Positions 63,335 to 64,000 of a stretch of 64,000 bases of DNA are shown in pieces. Source of the stretch: Pelolinea submarina (GTDB lineage Bacteria > Chloroflexota > Anaerolineae > Anaerolineales > Anaerolineaceae); the NCBI RefSeq assembly GCF_003966975.1, contig NZ_AP018437.1, forward strand, positions 806,001 to 870,000, given 5' to 3'. Positions within the stretch are counted from its first letter, which is position 1. Every line of letters begins with the position of its first letter. The notes under the pieces were generated by a model that did not search any database, was not told where the DNA came from, and saw only the letters and a list, made by a program, of their open reading frames with translations. Made by a program: the position numbers and the translations under genes.

Positions 63335-64000
63335 ACCCGGATCAACCCATCTTGCAGGTAAAAAACTTGGCGAAGTATTTCCCCATCCGCAAGGGTATCA
63401 TTCTGCAGCGCACCAGCGGGTACGTGCATGCGGTGGATGATATCAGCTTCGATATGCGCCGCGGTGAGACATTGGGGTTGGTGGGAGAGTCGGGCTGCGG
63501 AAAATCTACAGCCGGACGCACCATCATCCAGCTTTATCGCCCTACCAGCGGGAATGTCATCTTCGAAGGTACCGACCTGACCGGCGTGAGCGGCAGCGCG
63601 CTGCGCCAGACGCGCCGCAAGATCCAAATGATTTTTCAGGATCCTTATGCCAGCCTTGACCCGCGCATGACTGTTGGGCAGATCATTGCCGAACCGATGC
63701 TGATCCATCATACCCATCAGGGTGAACAAGCCAAACGGCGCGTGCAGGAATTGTTGGATATGGTTGGACTGGCGACTAATTATGCCAACCGTTACCCGCA
63801 CGAATTTTCCGGCGGACAGCGCCAGCGCATCGGCATTGCCCGCGCGTTGGCTTTGGATCCATCATTGATCATCTGTGATGAACCGATTTCCGCGCTGGAC
63901 GTCTCCATTCAGGCGCAGGTGGTCAATTTGCTGGAAGACCTGCAGCGCCGGATGAACCTGACCTATCTGTTCATCGCGCATGATCTTTCCATGGTGCGCC
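63331..64000 (+). CDS. dppF: Peptide ABC transporter ATPase (DppF type), truncated by window edge
   Basis: First 223 residues, starting at ATG 63331 inside the dppD stop (ATGA overlap). Walker A GESGCGKS, Q-loop MIFQDPYASLDPRM, signature FSGGQRQR and Walker B ICDEPISALD. Rest lies outside the window. Confidence 0.93.
   Translation, partial: MNPDQPILQVKNLAKYFPIRKGIILQRTSGYVHAVDDISFDMRRGETLGLVGESGCGKSTAGRTIIQLYRPTSGNVIFEGTDLTGVSGSALRQTRRKIQMIFQDPYASLDPRMTVGQIIAEPMLIHHTHQGEQAKRRVQELLDMVGLATNYANRYPHEFSGGQRQRIGIARALALDPSLIICDEPISALDVSIQAQVVNLLEDLQRRMNLTYLFIAHDLSMVR

Overview
The window looks like a chromosomal segment of a free-living or fermentative bacterium of the Chloroflexota, most likely an Anaerolineae-type lineage. 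This is an inference from gene content: a gapless coaE-cdaA-ybbR-der-lepB housekeeping block, galactitol-type PTS operons, a sugar-phosphate microcompartment, peptide ABC transport and multi-module MshEN glycosyltransferases. No 16S rRNA gene is present to confirm it. Base composition is moderate, but the STAND gene at 38.3-40.8 kb is clearly more AT-rich than its surroundings.

Layout. (1) 0-4.6 kb: a truncated lipoprotein gene, then two secreted, Cys- or repeat-rich surface proteins that end in doubled IPVTG motifs, a membrane segment and a basic tail. (2) 4.9-14.2 kb: an exopolysaccharide operon with a BcsB-like protein, a membrane protein with a degenerate GGDEF domain, a small membrane protein, a giant MshEN-GT2 processive glycosyltransferase and a GT39-like enzyme. 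Each of the three transcription units in (1) and (2) starts with the same type of structured leader RNA ending in a terminator hairpin. (3) 14.3-21.8 kb: glutamate dehydrogenase, HPr and a PRD/EIIA regulator on the minus strand, divergent from a galactitol-type PTS operon with an embedded HisC-like aminotransferase. (4) 21.9-26.9 kb: membrane proteins and an EAL phosphodiesterase controlled by a c-di-GMP-I riboswitch. (5) 27.1-37.6 kb: TrpF-like protein, PfkB kinase, DegV, a DeoR regulator, and a second PTS operon with a class III aminotransferase, class II aldolase, RpiB and a RuBisCO-like protein.

(6) 37.9-41.5 kb: an island-like stretch next to a tRNA-Lys gene. It holds a 985-residue nucleoside phosphorylase-NB-ARC-TPR protein whose C-terminus is a close copy of the degenerate GGDEF domain of the exopolysaccharide operon, flanked by two decayed DegV C-terminal fragments. 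This is the strongest candidate for an undescribed system, probably anti-phage signalling. (7) 41.6-49.1 kb: a YgiT-type zinc-finger gene and a ten-gene microcompartment operon (DeoC, acetaldehyde dehydrogenase, RpiB, shell proteins) divergent from a GntR/UTRA regulator with a DasR-like operator. (8) 49.1-54.4 kb: lepB, der, ybbR, cdaA and coaE. (9) 54.7-64 kb: an Lrp-type regulator and a peptide or amide utilisation operon with an ABC transporter, running off the right edge.

Two second messengers link the parts. c-di-GMP is implied by the riboswitch, EAL enzyme, MshEN modules, BcsB-like protein and GGDEF-like domains; c-di-AMP is implied by CdaA. Sugar uptake depends on PTS phosphorelay (HPr present; Enzyme I is not in the window), and the BMC would process 2-deoxyribose-5-phosphate-type substrates to acetyl-CoA.
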